NCBI GenBank assembly: GCA_025529335.1
Contig: JAMYHX010000124.1
Location: 27,703 to 91,702, forward strand
Direction of reading: 5' to 3'
DNA length: 64,000 bases
From: Rhizopus sp. PT2906
Lineage: Eukaryota; Mucoromycota; Mucoromycetes; Mucorales; Rhizopodaceae
The translations under genes and the position numbers were made by a program. The notes beneath the pieces were generated by a model, which saw only the letters and a program-made list of their open reading frames with translations, was not told the DNA's origin and did no database searches. Positions 35,460 to 46,908 of this stretch are shown here, piece after piece. Numbering within the stretch: position 1 is the first letter of the stretch; the number at the start of each line of letters is the position of its first letter.

Positions 35460-36626
35460 ATGTCAAATACTTTAACAATGCATAATTATGCAAATAAAAA
35501 ACGTGTGACATTAAACAAGAAGTCATTACTATTAGACTATCGTCAACCAGAGCAAGAACGGCAAGTGGAAGCAAATGACTATACACGACAATTAGTGACC
35601 AGTGCACTTCATTTACCATCCTCTACTGGTGTGAATATCATTCAATCTAGTCCCATAAATACCAGTGATAAAAGGGTCATTGATTTACCTCGTATCTTAA
35701 AATCTTCTATTCGTGCACCAAAATCAGCTCCTTGTAGTCCAACAAAATCAGTACAATTCGATAAAGAAAACTTGGAAAATATCTGTTATTTCAGAAAGGC
35801 TCAAACACCTTTAACCATCAGTCATCGGAAAAATATCTTTTGGGCTGATAGTGATGACGATGAAGAAGAAGACGAAGAAGAAGAAGAAAAGAAAGAGGCT
35901 ACGCTGGTATTTCCTAACTGGTCTAATGGTCGATTGGCAGATATCATTGATAAAAGAAATAAGGTGATTCGTATTGAAAAAGGTTTCTTTACTGTAAAAG
36001 ATAACATACTTCACGGCAAAGTACTGGTACGTAACCTGGACTATCAAAAGGCGGTGACAGTTCGATACACGTTTGATTATTGGGAAACAGTTCAGAATGT
36101 GCATGCAATTTATCAATCAAATTATCATTCTAATACGCTTTATGATGTCTTTACATTCAAGATCAACATTCAATCCAGTTCGCTTTATTTTGCTATTCAC
36201 TATAAAGTAGGATCTCAAGAATTTTGGGATAATAATGACTGTAAAAATTATGAAATTCAATTTGTACATAATCGTCCAACCTCTACTACTATGAACAAAG
36301 ATCAACAAGAAGAGAATCAATTAAAGAAACGATATGATTTCTCACAAGCGATTAGTAAGCAACAACAACCCATTACCATCAAACCAACACCTTCTATTCC
36401 AATTGATGTGTCATCATCATCATCACCATCATCAAGGCATCATCAGCATAACAATCACTCTAATTATAATCTTCAGAGCAATTCTAACTCACCCCTGTAT
36501 TGTCATTCACCACTTGCTTCTTCCCCTTCGTTTATGGATTTGAATTCTCAGTCCTATCTTGACCTTGTCAATAAGTATTGCTTTTATAGTTCAAGTCCAA
36601 CTCGTTCTCCCATGTCAACATACTAA
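35460..36626 (+). CDS. CBM21 glycogen-targeting subunit of PP1
   Basis: Single-exon gene of 388 residues from ATG 35460; the longer in-frame extension upstream is CA-repeat and T-rich leader. The protein carries a PP1-docking RVxF-type motif, KSVQF (about residues 96-100), in a basic Ser/Pro context (SAPCSPTKSVQF). An acidic Glu/Asp run follows. A CBM21 carbohydrate-binding domain (about residues 155-265) shows VLVRNLDYQKAVTVRYTFDY and the hallmark EFWDNNDCKNYEIQF. This is the layout of Gac1/Pig1 and PPP1R3 subunits, which bring phosphatase 1 to glycogen to activate glycogen synthase. The C-terminal third is low-complexity (Ser, His, Asn, Gln) and probably disordered. Confidence 0.92.
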   Translation: MSNTLTMHNYANKKRVTLNKKSLLLDYRQPEQERQVEANDYTRQLVTSALHLPSSTGVNIIQSSPINTSDKRVIDLPRILKSSIRAPKSAPCSPTKSVQFDKENLENICYFRKAQTPLTISHRKNIFWADSDDDEEEDEEEEEKKEATLVFPNWSNGRLADIIDKRNKVIRIEKGFFTVKDNILHGKVLVRNLDYQKAVTVRYTFDYWETVQNVHAIYQSNYHSNTLYDVFTFKINIQSSSLYFAIHYKVGSQEFWDNNDCKNYEIQFVHNRPTSTTMNKDQQEENQLKKRYDFSQAISKQQQPITIKPTPSIPIDVSSSSSPSSRHHQHNNHSNYNLQSNSNSPLYCHSPLASSPSFMDLNSQSYLDLVNKYCFYSSSPTRSPMSTY

Positions 36627-39179
36627 AAACTTGCTCTTCTTTTGTTCCCCCAAAAAAAAATTTCTGATATCCCAACAAATCCCGCTTTTTTATAAAACAT
36701 CCTTGCATTTACGATAACAACAACAATAACAAAAATATATATTTTTTCTCACCATGAAGAAATAAATAAAAGCTGTATTGAGCCTAAACAATAAAAACAT
36801 GTGATACACACACACACACAAATGAAGATATATAGGCAAATGAGTGCATATTATCGTCTTGATAGATAACCAATCCTTTGCTTGTGTATCCTATTCATGG
36901 CCTGACTTTTTAATCATCATTTAACATTATCCATTTTAAGCCCTTTTTATATAAATATCAGAGATCAAGAACATTCTATAAAAAATGTCTCTAAAGAATA
37001 GAATATATACACTTTATCAGGTGAAAAAAAAAAAAAGAATTTCCTATAAGCAAAGTTTCGGCTGGTACGCAATTCTTTCCGTTGATCACGCGTGTTCTTG
37101 TCCAATTCATCCTGAAAATGTGCACAATCAACAATTAAAAGTTTTCATTGGATGGGCTTTCCCCCTTTTCAACAAAAACTCCAAGTTTACAAAACAGGAA
37201 AGGATTGTGCACTTTGTAATGTTTAAAAAAGAGAATGACTATTCTCAAATAAGCATTACACAAGAAAAAGGGAGAGACATTTTTGATTAGTGAAACAGAG
37301 GGAAATGTCTTTCAATTTGATTGTTATCCAACAGGGCACGCATCCCCCCCCTTTACCCCCTTTCTCTCTTTCTGTTCATTAAGGGCACCTATTCTTTCGG
37401 CAAACAAAAACTTTAAAAGAAGGTTTAATTTTATCATTACTCAAAACTTTATACTCAACAAACATATGTTTAAAGACACATACTCTTAGAATCACCGGTA
37501 TGTCGGATATTTCCTGATAAAGAGGGGCAAAAAAAATATTATCAGCCCTTGTTAATGTGTCATCGATTATCTTTCTTTGGTTATTACCTTAATAGGACTT
37601 GTATGCTTATATCTGAATTATAAAGTACCATTGATAAAAAGGAGAAATGGGCCATAGCTGGCATTGTTTCCTTTGACTTCAGACCAAGCTCTCTAAAAAT
37701 GGAAAAGCTGCCCCATGTTGTGTAACACAAACTGCGCGCGTCTAGGCATATTTCAAGCATAGGAGTGTAACAATGAGCAAGAGCTGCAAGTTATGATGCT
37801 TTCCCCTTCTTCACTATTGTTGTCCTATTGAGCACTGTCTTGATAATATTGAAAAGTATGATACAGTGTAGTCTTCAAGTCCTCTATGATTGCATTATCC
37901 TTTCAAAAAAAAAAAGCTAGACTAGACTCAAGTTCAAGCTCAACCACGTTAGACATGTATTTGTACATGGGGCATCTATTTCGATGTTTAGATTCTTGGA
38001 CTTGATCTTTTACTATAGAAGAGTAAAGAACAATTGTATGTATTAAAGAGAAAAACAAAAATATGCACTCATTTACAATACTGACTTTGGCAAACATGTA
38101 GAACATTGCCTTGGTCAACAAAGAGCTCATAGCTCTCGTATTCCTTTGCTAGACAGCTTTGCTAGAGACTTTATGTCACTTTTTTCTGTGCAACCATTGT
38201 AAAGTTGCCTTCCTCAAAGCAAGATAAAACCTAGTCTTGGTCACCACTTAAAGTTTGTTTTTCGGTACCCTCGCAAACTGGGCAAGCTCGAGGCATAAGG
38301 ATGTATCAGATGTAATAAATAGCCCCATGTATTGGATGAACGATGCTCTATTTTCGTTTCTGAATGACCTTTATGCCAATAGAGACGATGTTTTTGTATG
38401 TTTGATTAGCATAGGAAAAGATTAAAACTGTTTTTTTATTTCCTCCTATTTCAAGGATTAAACAAGTCTTACAAGTGACCGCAAAGCAATCTTTGGATGT
38501 ACAGAATAACACGTTCATCTCCAGAAATAAACAATGAAATAATAAGTGTTGCACCTGATGCTTCTAAAGGGTTCTTTTTGTATTACAATAGCCCGAATGA
38601 ATACTAAGATAGACAGGTTACTTGTGTTTTTACATTAACGGCCACGAAGAGCCTCAAAACGCGGATAAAAGCTTTGACTTTTTACCAAAAAAAAAAAAAA
38701 AAAAGTTCTATCAGAGTGGCATTATCATATGTTACAAGTGAACATTTTCCTATCTTGGTTTAACAGATTTACGTATTTCATCAATTCCATGTTTCCTTTG
38801 CAATATTATCAAATGTAAAAGTCAGGCTTTATTTAATATGGAATGGTTTAATGGCCAATAAATCAAGATAAAAGTCTTTCTCTGCTATCACTTAAGTTTA
38901 GCAAGGAAGCTTCTTCGTATCAATATTTTTGTAAAAGGTATCAATGGCTACTTTTTTTATGTTTGTATTCTCATCAAGCTATTCTGAGCCCATCAGCATG
39001 TCAGTTGGACGGACGAGCAGTGAGCAAGTATCATTTAGAGCGATGAATCGAGACTCACGGTAACTGGCAGTGATAGAGGCGTTCGCAAAGACAAATTCAA
39101 TTCCTTTGGTTTTTCTTGGTGACGATATGGGCAACAAGGATACTGTTGCCATTAAGGGTGATCGGCTTCAGTCTGTTCA
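36627..39179. other. Gene-poor region, left part
   Basis: AT-rich with A/T homopolymers and a CA run near 36,810. Open frames such as 36,985-37,290 (about 100 codons) have no recognisable domain, leader or splice partner. Likely decayed repeat DNA and intergenic sequence. Confidence 0.45.
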
Positions 39180-39440
39180 GCATTGACCACCAATATTGTG
39201 TCAGCTATAGTGGAGTGATCAGAACTACATCTTGAATCTCGATTGAGGATAGTCGTCTTATCATTTTAGGGATCAGTCTCCACGATGGATTCAAATACAA
39301 GCCTTTCTTCAGCCATTTCTGTTGAAATACATCCGTTATCTTTGCCAACGGGCCCGGACGAAGGCTTCAATAAGTCGGAAGTCGATGGTTGGTCCTCGAT
39401 ACGAAAGCATATACCTTCATCTTTCTCTTTCCCCATAGAT
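39180..39440 (-). mobile_element. Second relic of the same DIRS-like family
   Basis: A minus-strand frame gives KVYAFVSRTNHRLPTY, a TGA in the place of Trp, then SLRPGPLAKITDVFQQKWLK, KGLYLNPSWRLIPKM and, after a frame change, IADTILVVNAEQTEAD. These blocks align one by one with the relic at 762-1380 (VFADNINNKLKRYWSW, DPRAERTDAFQQA, RKGLFLNSHWKLIPQ, MANTILVVDGVEVQ). Only this short piece after the RNase H domain is identifiable; the recombinase part was not found. Confidence 0.65.
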
Positions 39441-41567
39441 GTTGTAATTTCGGTGTCCATAAACAGCAGATTCCGTAGCTCAGAATTTAGGTTGATGAGT
39501 TAATAGCTATACCATTATCATATTTTTGTAGAAGGATGATTGGAGCCATAGCTTGACATTGAGTGAACCTTTTGAAAATATCTTTTTCAATTGCACTTTC
39601 GAAGTATGCCTTCTCAAACAGTAAGTATTGAAGTGATTGGAAAATGAATTCAGTTTGCATATCCTGTGCATTTGCTATTCTACTTGCATTGATACAAAAC
39701 ACCCTTGATAGGAAGCCGTACGTGTTGGTCAAACTTTGCTGTCATGCAGAAAACCAGATAAAAACTCAGAAAACGATGTGTTGGGAAAAGCAGAGGGTAC
39801 AGTTGTTCATTATGACTCATGAGTTCATCAATACAATTAGTCTAGTACTTATGATGAACAACTTTGTCTTTCCAGAAGGCTGTTGCAAGAGCCCTTTACT
39901 AATTATGCTTTAAAAAAGCGTATTGAAGATAAATAGAGCAAGATCACATGAAATTGCAGAACTATTCAACAAATTACTCTTCTGAGTTAGTCTACTTGTT
40001 ATAATTTAACCAACTTTGGTTAACTTTTGACGTGGTACGGCCTCTTATCAGGTAGTTAGTTTAATGGACCAACGATCATAATATAAACTTGTTTATTTGA
40101 ACATGTCACTTGATTCCTAGAGTCAACAATTTCTGGAATCTATATGTAATAGTAGAATCATGGTAAATATTAAAGCAGTGACAACCATTAGGTTTAACAC
40201 GCTGTTTAGCCGAGAGCTTTTATCGGCTTGCGTTTAAACAACACCTGCTTTAATCTGTCTTTATATGAACCGCACAGTTAGATTAAGAGAATACCATTTA
40301 TAAACAAACAAACGTTATTGTTGCAGTTGTACAGCATAATAGATCAATAAACCTAGACTTTTGCAAAAAAAGAAAAAAAGAAAAATGTCCTACGTAACCT
40401 TTATTCATATCTGACTCAATCGTTAAACCTTGTCTTGGCTGTCAAATAGGCAGATTCAGTTGCCGAAAAATGAAGGTCATTTTATATCTCGCCTAGATAA
40501 CCTTTTTCATAATATACTAACTACATTTAGTGCTCACTATTTTGAGTGACCTTTTTTTTTTTTTTGCTTTCTATCTAGGTGATTAACGGTGATACCACCT
40601 TAATAGCTTGTACTACAGTTAGTCTTGATCACAACAGACAAACCAATTTTAAACAACAGTTTGTTTCGGATTCTTTTTTAGAAAAACAAGAAATGGTTGA
40701 ATCAAACATGATTTCAGTGTCAAACTGTATGCAGTCGATGGCTTCTTGATGTAAATTCTTATGTGTGAAAAAAAAAGGATCAATATTTCTTTTACCCACA
40801 TATATTCCCACGTTTGAATAAAGAGAGATTGTGTTAAAAAAACGACATCTGGGATTACAGTTGCTGAATGAAAAATAGCGCGCGTGGTGGAACAGAAAAG
40901 GGGATATAAATGAAAAAGCAAGGGGGGGGGGGAAAAGCGTATGGTATCAAAGCATGATCTCCTTATGCTGGCTTGATTGCTTTCGATTTGATCTATTGAT
41001 CCACGTTTTGCACCTTGTGTTCATGTAACAGATATTTTGAGATCTGGAATGAAAACGATGTCAAACACATCACCCTTTCCATTCTAAAACCAGTTCTCGA
41101 AGTGGCCATTGACCACCATCATGACTTATTACAGGCTTTTGTTTCTTGGCAACAGATAAAAACAGCGGTGTTAAAATGATCTTTAGCAGTTCTAGATAGC
41201 ATCTTGAAAAAGAAATAATTTTATGAGAATATGCACTTGGATAATACCAATAGGAATAATGGTTCTCACAGTGTCAAAGAACGCACATCCCTGCATGTAT
41301 TGTTTACAAGGTGGTTAATATAATCCCGTTTGTACGGTAGAAAACGTAAAAATAGCTTTTTTAAAATTTTCTGGCTTCGGAAACACACCTGTAAATGACT
41401 TTAAGAGGAAAATCCAGAAGAAAATTTTTCGTTCTATCGATGGCTATTGGTTCGAGATGTTCTAGCCTCCTCTTTTTATTCTTCTCCTGAGTGATCTCCG
41501 AAAGAATTTTTATTGTATATAAAAAGAATTCGTCTTTTTTTGAAAGATCTTTTGATCTATACCCATC
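39441..41567. other. Gene-poor region, right part
   Basis: Further AT-rich DNA; the minus-strand frame 39,487-39,732 may be more decayed element sequence upstream of the DIRS relic. G10 at about 40,922-40,931 and T13 near 40,550. No gene or RNA recognised. Confidence 0.4.
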
Positions 41568-42366
41568 ATGTCTTCTACACTGGCAACTCAAGCCTCCGAA
41601 CGAAAAATTAGTCGAAAATTATCTGTCAATGTCAACCAACATACTGTCAATGTCCGTCCGATCATTAAAGGTTTGTCATGACAATCCTTGTCATAGCAAC
41701 CCCGAGGCTAAAAAAAATATAATCACAGGTGCATTTAAAGAAGCTGCCAACTCATTAACCGAAGCATACTATGGAAACCAAATTATGGGATGGTGCGTTC
41801 GTGGACTGGACCAACGCAAATACGAAGAATTTCTATACACACTATTCAAACATATGATCGACGTGTCCTCTCTACAGAGCCGCGATTTTGCGCTCCAGGT
41901 CGAAGGCTGCAAAGGAGTCTTGCTCTGGACAAACAACCCCAATGGTAACTCATGGCCACGTGTACTTAACACACTCAAGCTAGCCCGTCTGATCGGCCTA
42001 TCAGCAGCCATACGTGCAGTGACTCAAGTGAGCCCAAGCTGCGAAAAGATGAAACGCAAGGTGATGGCAAATCACAAGCAATTCATTACGATCGGATACG
42101 TTGGTATCTTGCCTCACGAACAACGTAAAGGATATGGTTCCGCCCTGGTTCAACATGTGCTGGATAAGGCAGATGAAGCCAAACATCCTGTCTATGTCGA
42201 AGCTCCTGATACAGCAAGCGTCAAGTTTTTTGAAAATTTTGGATTCAAGGTGCAAGCAACAGCCTTTATAGCTGATTACCCGGTTGCCTTAATGGTCCGC
42301 ATGCCCATCCATCTTGGTTCACCCGAACCCCTTCGTGTTAGACCCGGAAGACGTAATTCCGAATAA
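41568..42366 (+). CDS. GNAT-family N-acetyltransferase
   Basis: Two exons (41568-41670, 41729-42366) give 246 residues; joining at the ACAG acceptor (41,728) restores the frame as PIIKGAFKEAANSL. It is a GNAT acetyltransferase using acetyl-CoA. The C-terminal motif A/B region is clear: ITIGYVGILPHEQRKGYGSA contains the acetyl-CoA loop Q-R-K-G-Y-G (near residue 165). It is followed by VYVEAPDTASVKFFENFGFK. The N-terminal half (EAYYGNQIMGWCVRGLD) fits the fungal GNAT type often annotated only as a putative acetyltransferase. Substrate unknown. It ends facing the Rieske gene, 171 bp apart. Confidence 0.85.
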
Positions 42367-42537
42367 GCATCGCTCCCTTCTCTTGTATATAGTTTATATC
42401 TTTCCGCATTTATATATGTAAATACTCGCATTACTATTATTAATAATATCGTTATTCATTCCCCCCTTTCCAACTGTGTAATGCTTGTTTTATTAATAGC
42501 CTTGCGCGCCTACGCACGTTCCTGTCTTTATCTCAAA

Positions 42538-43002
42538 TTACCAGTCTAATTTCTTGCTTGAGCATGTCTCTTCTAACGGACATGCATTAATCGTAGCTCT
42601 TCCTCCAAATCCATCTCCATTTCTCTCAAGGGCAAATTCCCAATAATGAAATTGACACATCACGATAGGACCAATCTCTGGTGGGTAATCATTCTCGCCA
42701 AGTTTACCATGATAAGATAAGTCTGCTCCTGCATGAGGACAATACCTATCTGCAGAATATTTTTTCCCTGTTGACAGTGTGATAATGATGCGATCTTTAT
42801 CATTCGGGTCTATCTGAATAGCTCCTGTATCTTCTTCTTCAAAAGTGTATTCAGGTACAACTTGTTTGTTGTTATCATTCTCTTCTTGCCCCTTTTCTTC
42901 TATTTTTGATATCGTATCCCCTTGCCTTTCAATCGGCTTATCTTCCGGTTTGCTTATAGGTTCTCCATTGACCTTTTTATATTTTATAGTTGGTTCAAAC
43001 AT
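42538..43002 (-). CDS. Rieske [2Fe-2S] domain protein
   Basis: Single exon, 154 residues from ATG 43002; the upstream in-frame ATG at 43044 would add a Phe-rich leader and is less likely. After a hydrophilic Lys/Glu-rich N-terminus (about 60 residues) comes a Rieske domain with both cluster-binding boxes: C-P-H-A-G (near residue 89) and C-Q-F-H-Y-W-E-F (near 116), spaced as in soluble Rieske ferredoxins. No transmembrane segment, oxygenase catalytic domain or mitochondrial presequence is visible, so it is not the bc1 subunit. It may pass electrons to an unidentified partner. Two further Cys near the C-terminus (ACPLEETC) are not part of the motif. Confidence 0.85.
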   Translation of the reverse strand: MFEPTIKYKKVNGEPISKPEDKPIERQGDTISKIEEKGQEENDNNKQVVPEYTFEEEDTGAIQIDPNDKDRIIITLSTGKKYSADRYCPHAGADLSYHGKLGENDYPPEIGPIVMCQFHYWEFALERNGDGFGGRATINACPLEETCSSKKLDW

Positions 43003-43385
43003 GTAAAAAAAAAAAAGAAGAAAAAAGAGATGTGCGGAATACAAATTCCTGGCTTTTATTATTAAAAAAAAAAGATGGGCATAGATGTTGATTTATGTAT
43101 TGTACAAAAGAAAGTTATCAATTGACCGGATCTCCATAAGAAAAAAAGAGGATTCATAACGTTGCTTTAGTTTTGCTTCTTTATCCATAACATTGATTTC
43201 TCCTTCATTTGTCTTTTTAAAAGAATGCTTATTTAAACGAGTGGAAGCATAATGTTTTGTAAGAAAAGATAAAGATAAAAGAAAAAGAAAAAAAAAGAGA
43301 CACTTTTATAACAATAAATCATATGAAAAGGAGGTCTGCCCTTAAAATAGATAGCATTTAAAGTTGTTAAACATATTTACATTGT

Positions 43386-44339
43386 TTATTTATAATAAGG
43401 ATCTTCAATTCTGCGATAACAAGCAAGGAACTTATCTCCTTGATTTCGTTCCACCTTTTTACCTTCCTCAGTAGCTGTTCTAACATGAGGAACACATGGA
43501 TCATTTTCCTATTCAATTCATTAGTACACGTCTTTAATTGTATACACCTTTTTACTTACACATTCTTCATCAGTTAATCTTTCAAACAAAGGATGCTCAT
43601 CCAAGTGCTTCACCATCCAAAGATGCAAATCCTTTACATCCGTGATTGTGTACAGAATACCACCCACACGAAGAGCATAAGCATACTCTGCTAAAAGTGT
43701 AGGACTTTTTAAACGTTTAGTTTTGTTATATACTAATATTAAGCCATGTTACCTGATGATACGAGCCTTGTGTTTTCTTTGCTTAAAGTGAGGATCAGGA
43801 AATAAAAAGAACATTTTTGACAGCTGTGCTTTTTCAAAGAAATTGGGTAAAAACTTCATAGCGTTCATACGCATAATCGACACGTTCTGATACTGTCCAG
43901 GCTTTTGTACTCGAAGTGCCTTTATCCTCTCATACACATAATCTTCTACTTTTGTACGAATTTCCATACCAAGCATCAACGTGTCAGGAAACAAAGGTGC
44001 CAAGGCAATCAAAAGACCACCATATCCACATCCGATATCTGCAAACTCTACTTTCTTTTGAACTTGTCCTTCCTTGGGTGGATAAAATTCAGGATAATGA
44101 CGAGTCCAGTCCATCAAGGATGGTTCAGAAGGACTAGAATATTTGTGTTAATAAAAAGGCACGCGCGTGTATATATATATCAAATACGATACATTACTAT
44201 TCTAGTTGATGATCAGAGAATGGGTTGGCATGAGCACGTTGACGATAAAAGCGTTTCTATGAAAATAATAAGCACGACAATACTTTAACAGTAATGACTT
44301 GTGATTTACTCTAGGAAGTTTTGCCTCAGTCTCTGACAT
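43386..44339 (-). CDS. TRM8: tRNA (guanine46-N7)-methyltransferase TRM8
   Basis: Five exons (44339-44310, 44256-44198, 44133-43753, 43704-43560, 43508-43386) make 245 residues. With its partner Trm82 this enzyme methylates G46 of tRNAs. The N-terminus KRFYRQRAHANPFSDHQLEY is a family signature, followed by the SAM-binding FADIGCGYGGLLIALA, GMEIRTKVEDYV, the catalytic MFFLFPDPHFKQRKHKARII and LRVGGILYTITDV. The last exon ends with FLACYRRIEDP, as in the family. The partner subunit is not in this window. It diverges from the FrnE-like gene across 545 bp rich in CT/GA repeats. Confidence 0.94.
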
Positions 44340-44607
44340 TATTGTTGTATTAAGAAAGAGAGATTTTTTCTGCTGTCTCTCTCTCTTTCACTCTCTCTCA
44401 CTTAATTATACAAGCCACCGATCATTATGCTCAAAAACTATTATCTCTCATTTTACAGGGTCTCTGCTTAGGTAAAGAAAAGTACACCATCATCATGAAT
44501 ATAGATCCAAAAAACACACATTATTTTCTAATTAAATCAAGTGAGTCTACATCATCTCTATATACACACATACATGTTGGATGATCTTTTTAAAATAAGA
44601 GTCCCCT

Positions 44608-44611
<4 letters not shown>

Positions 44612-44640
<29 letters not shown>

Positions 44641-44641
44641 A
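44612..44641. repeat. (GA)n microsatellite
   Basis: About fifteen GA units in the shared promoter region between TRM8 (-) and the FrnE-like gene (+); a CT-rich block lies at about 44,372-44,400. Confidence 0.85.
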
Positions 44642-44884
44642 ATGGACAAGACATTAAAGTAGATAACAAAGCACTGTCAAAACAAGTATTTAATAAAATA
44701 AATAGTCCTCATCTCTCTTTTCTATATCCTTCCATTCTTTTCCTTTTACAAAGAGAAAGAGCTGTTGATGTTATTTAAACACAGCGACTTGGTTTCTAAT
44801 TAATTTGTCATCTTGTTACTTTTATAGGCATTAGCCATCGGTTAATAGCTTTTTTCTTTTTATATTATTATTGTTATTACTATC

Positions 44885-45636
44885 ATGTCTCAAACTATAA
44901 GCATAAAGGCTACTATAGACACTGTTTGTCCATGGTAAGTATCTAATAATTGACATTGTGCTCAGTTGAACTTAAAACACATCCACAGGTGTTTCATTGG
45001 CAAGCGTCGTCTTGATAAGGCAATACAAAGGATGAAAGAAATTCACTCAAATGTGTCAATTCAAGTCCAATATCTTCCTTTTCAATTGAACCCTCATCAA
45101 GAAGGCTCAGTGGACAAGATGGAGTCATATAACAAAAAGTTTGGAGAGGACCGAGTGAAGAGTATGATTCCGATGGTCACAAAAGTAGCAGAAGGTGAAG
45201 GCATTCATTTGAAGTATGGAGGCGTTATCTCAAACACTTTTGACTCTCATCGATTGGTTTGGTGGTCTCAACAGTTTGGTAAACAGAGTGAAGTAGTGGA
45301 AGAGATTTGCAAGCTGTATTTTGAGAGGAATGAGGATGTAGGAGATCACGAGTCGCTTGCCAATGCTGCTGAAAGAGCAGGATTAAGTAAAGAAAGCACA
45401 ATTGAATTTATAAAGAGTGAGCAAGGTGTATCAGAGGTCAAAGATATGTTACGTAGAAATGCATTCATGGATATTCATGGCGTACCTCATTTTACCATAA
45501 ATGACAAGTAAGTTCTGAATGCTGTTATAATTACTGTGTATTAACTATTAAATCATAAAGGTACGCTGTATCAGGAGCACAAGAAGCGGATACTCTCGTT
45601 AATGTATTTCAACAGGTTTTATCAAAAGAACAATAA
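44885..45636 (+). CDS. FrnE/DsbA-like thioredoxin-fold protein
   Basis: Three exons (44885-44934, 44989-45507, 45561-45636) give 214 residues. It belongs to the DSBA-like thioredoxin-fold group (FrnE, 2-hydroxychromene-2-carboxylate isomerase, GST kappa). The active-site C-P-W-C (residues 16-19, split by intron 1) follows an N-terminal strand, as in FrnE, with FIGKRRLDKAI after it. The helical insertion contains SNTFDSHRLVWWSQQFGKQS and the C-terminus the cis-Pro motif HGVPHFTINDKYAVSGAQ. A glutathione- or thiol-dependent oxidoreductase function is inferred. No signal peptide, so cytosolic. Confidence 0.9.
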
Positions 45637-45789
45637 ATCACACACACATAGGCATACGCGTCGTTTCATTACAGGCTTATATTTCGATCTCTTCGGAGTA
45701 ACAAAAAAATTTTCATGCAGTGCTGATGACGATCCTCTCTCCTTAGCTTTTCTTTTTTTTACTTGTTTCTTTTCTTTATCTCCCAAACC

Positions 45790-46747
45790 ATGTTGGGGCA
45801 AACAGTGCTTGCCCTTTTCTTCACAGAAAATGCAATGATGAATGCATTATTAGCGACAACTTATATATCTGTTATACCCAACTTACTACTTTATTTTGTC
45901 CCTCCCAACATTAAACTGACTACCTTGAATACACTTGTTCATTTTGCTATTGGTAATAACCGTTAAAAAAGAGAGGAAGGCAGAACTTACTAAATGCGCG
46001 CTTATAGGTAGTTTATTAGGCGACGTATTCATTCATTTATTACCTCACGCTTTTAGTAAACATCAACATGACCATCATGATCAAAACAATGAACATAAAC
46101 ATATTTTGGTGGGCATCAGTACATTTGCTGGATTATTCATATTTTATGCTTCAGATAAGATAATGAGATCTATGTATGGTAATAAGAGTCACAGCCATAG
46201 CCATAAAGATCAGAAAGAGAAAAAGGGACATGAAAAGATAATACAGGCCAGCACTTATCTTAATCTATTAGCAGATTTTACTCACAACCTGACGGATGGT
46301 ATTGCTATGGCTGCATCGTTTTACGCATCTCCTGCAGTTGGTGCAACGACAACAATCGCTGTATTTTTTCATGAAATACCTCATGAAGTGAGTGATTATG
46401 CTATCCTCATCAAATCAGGATTCAGTAAAAAGCGTGCAATGATGGCCCAATTTACGACTGCCATAGGCGCCTATATTGGTACCTTGATTGGCATATTCAT
46501 TGAGGAGACAGCCATTCAATTCCTTGATCATCATCACCGTGGATTGTTAGGTACAGATATGACTTGGGGAGATTTGACGATTCCGATTACTGCTGGTGGC
46601 TTCATTTATATTGCTACAGTAGGCGTCATGCCAGAGTTACTAGGTCATCATCATAGCAAGCTTCAGGCATTGAAAGAGCTCACTGCAATGATATTGGGAA
46701 TTGGACTAATGGCTATCATCTCTTGGAAGGAGCCTCATCATCACTAA
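45790..46747 (+). CDS. ZIP zinc transporter, LIV-1 subfamily
   Basis: Two exons (45790-45952, 46008-46747) give 300 residues. The N-terminal hydrophobic start (MLGQTVLALFFTENAMMNAL) leads into the ZIP fold with the metal-site helices TM4, HNLTDGIAMAASF (near residue 147), and TM5, HEIPHEVSDYAILI (near 176). The H-E-I-P-H-E sequence is diagnostic of the LIV-1 subfamily, which includes ZIP7/KE4 and yeast Yke4. A His-rich cytosolic loop (HQHDHHDQNNEHKH and SHSHSHKDQ) and a His-tail (EPHHH) may bind zinc. A role in releasing zinc from ER/Golgi stores is likely by homology. The start is the ATG at 45790. Confidence 0.92.
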
Positions 46748-46908
46748 TACCCACCTCTCTCCTGGATTACATGTGTAAATAAAGAGCTAGATATAATGAT
46801 ACGATCGGTGTTTTAATTGGTTCCTGAGCTGGAAAATTGGGGGAGGGTTGTATTGACCAACAAAGCGAGCAAATCAAAAGATCCCTCTCTTTAATACTTC
46901 AATACATA

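Noticed and set aside
35811..36320. Minus-strand frames opposite the CBM21 gene
   Set aside because: Phe/Ser-rich complements of the acidic and Asn-rich coding strand.
36985..37290. 100-codon frame upstream of the gene-poor region
   Set aside because: No domain, splice partner or leader; composition equally explained by chance in AT-rich DNA.
40205..40235. Short hairpin GCCGA...TCGGC
   Set aside because: Five-base arms are too short to separate from chance.
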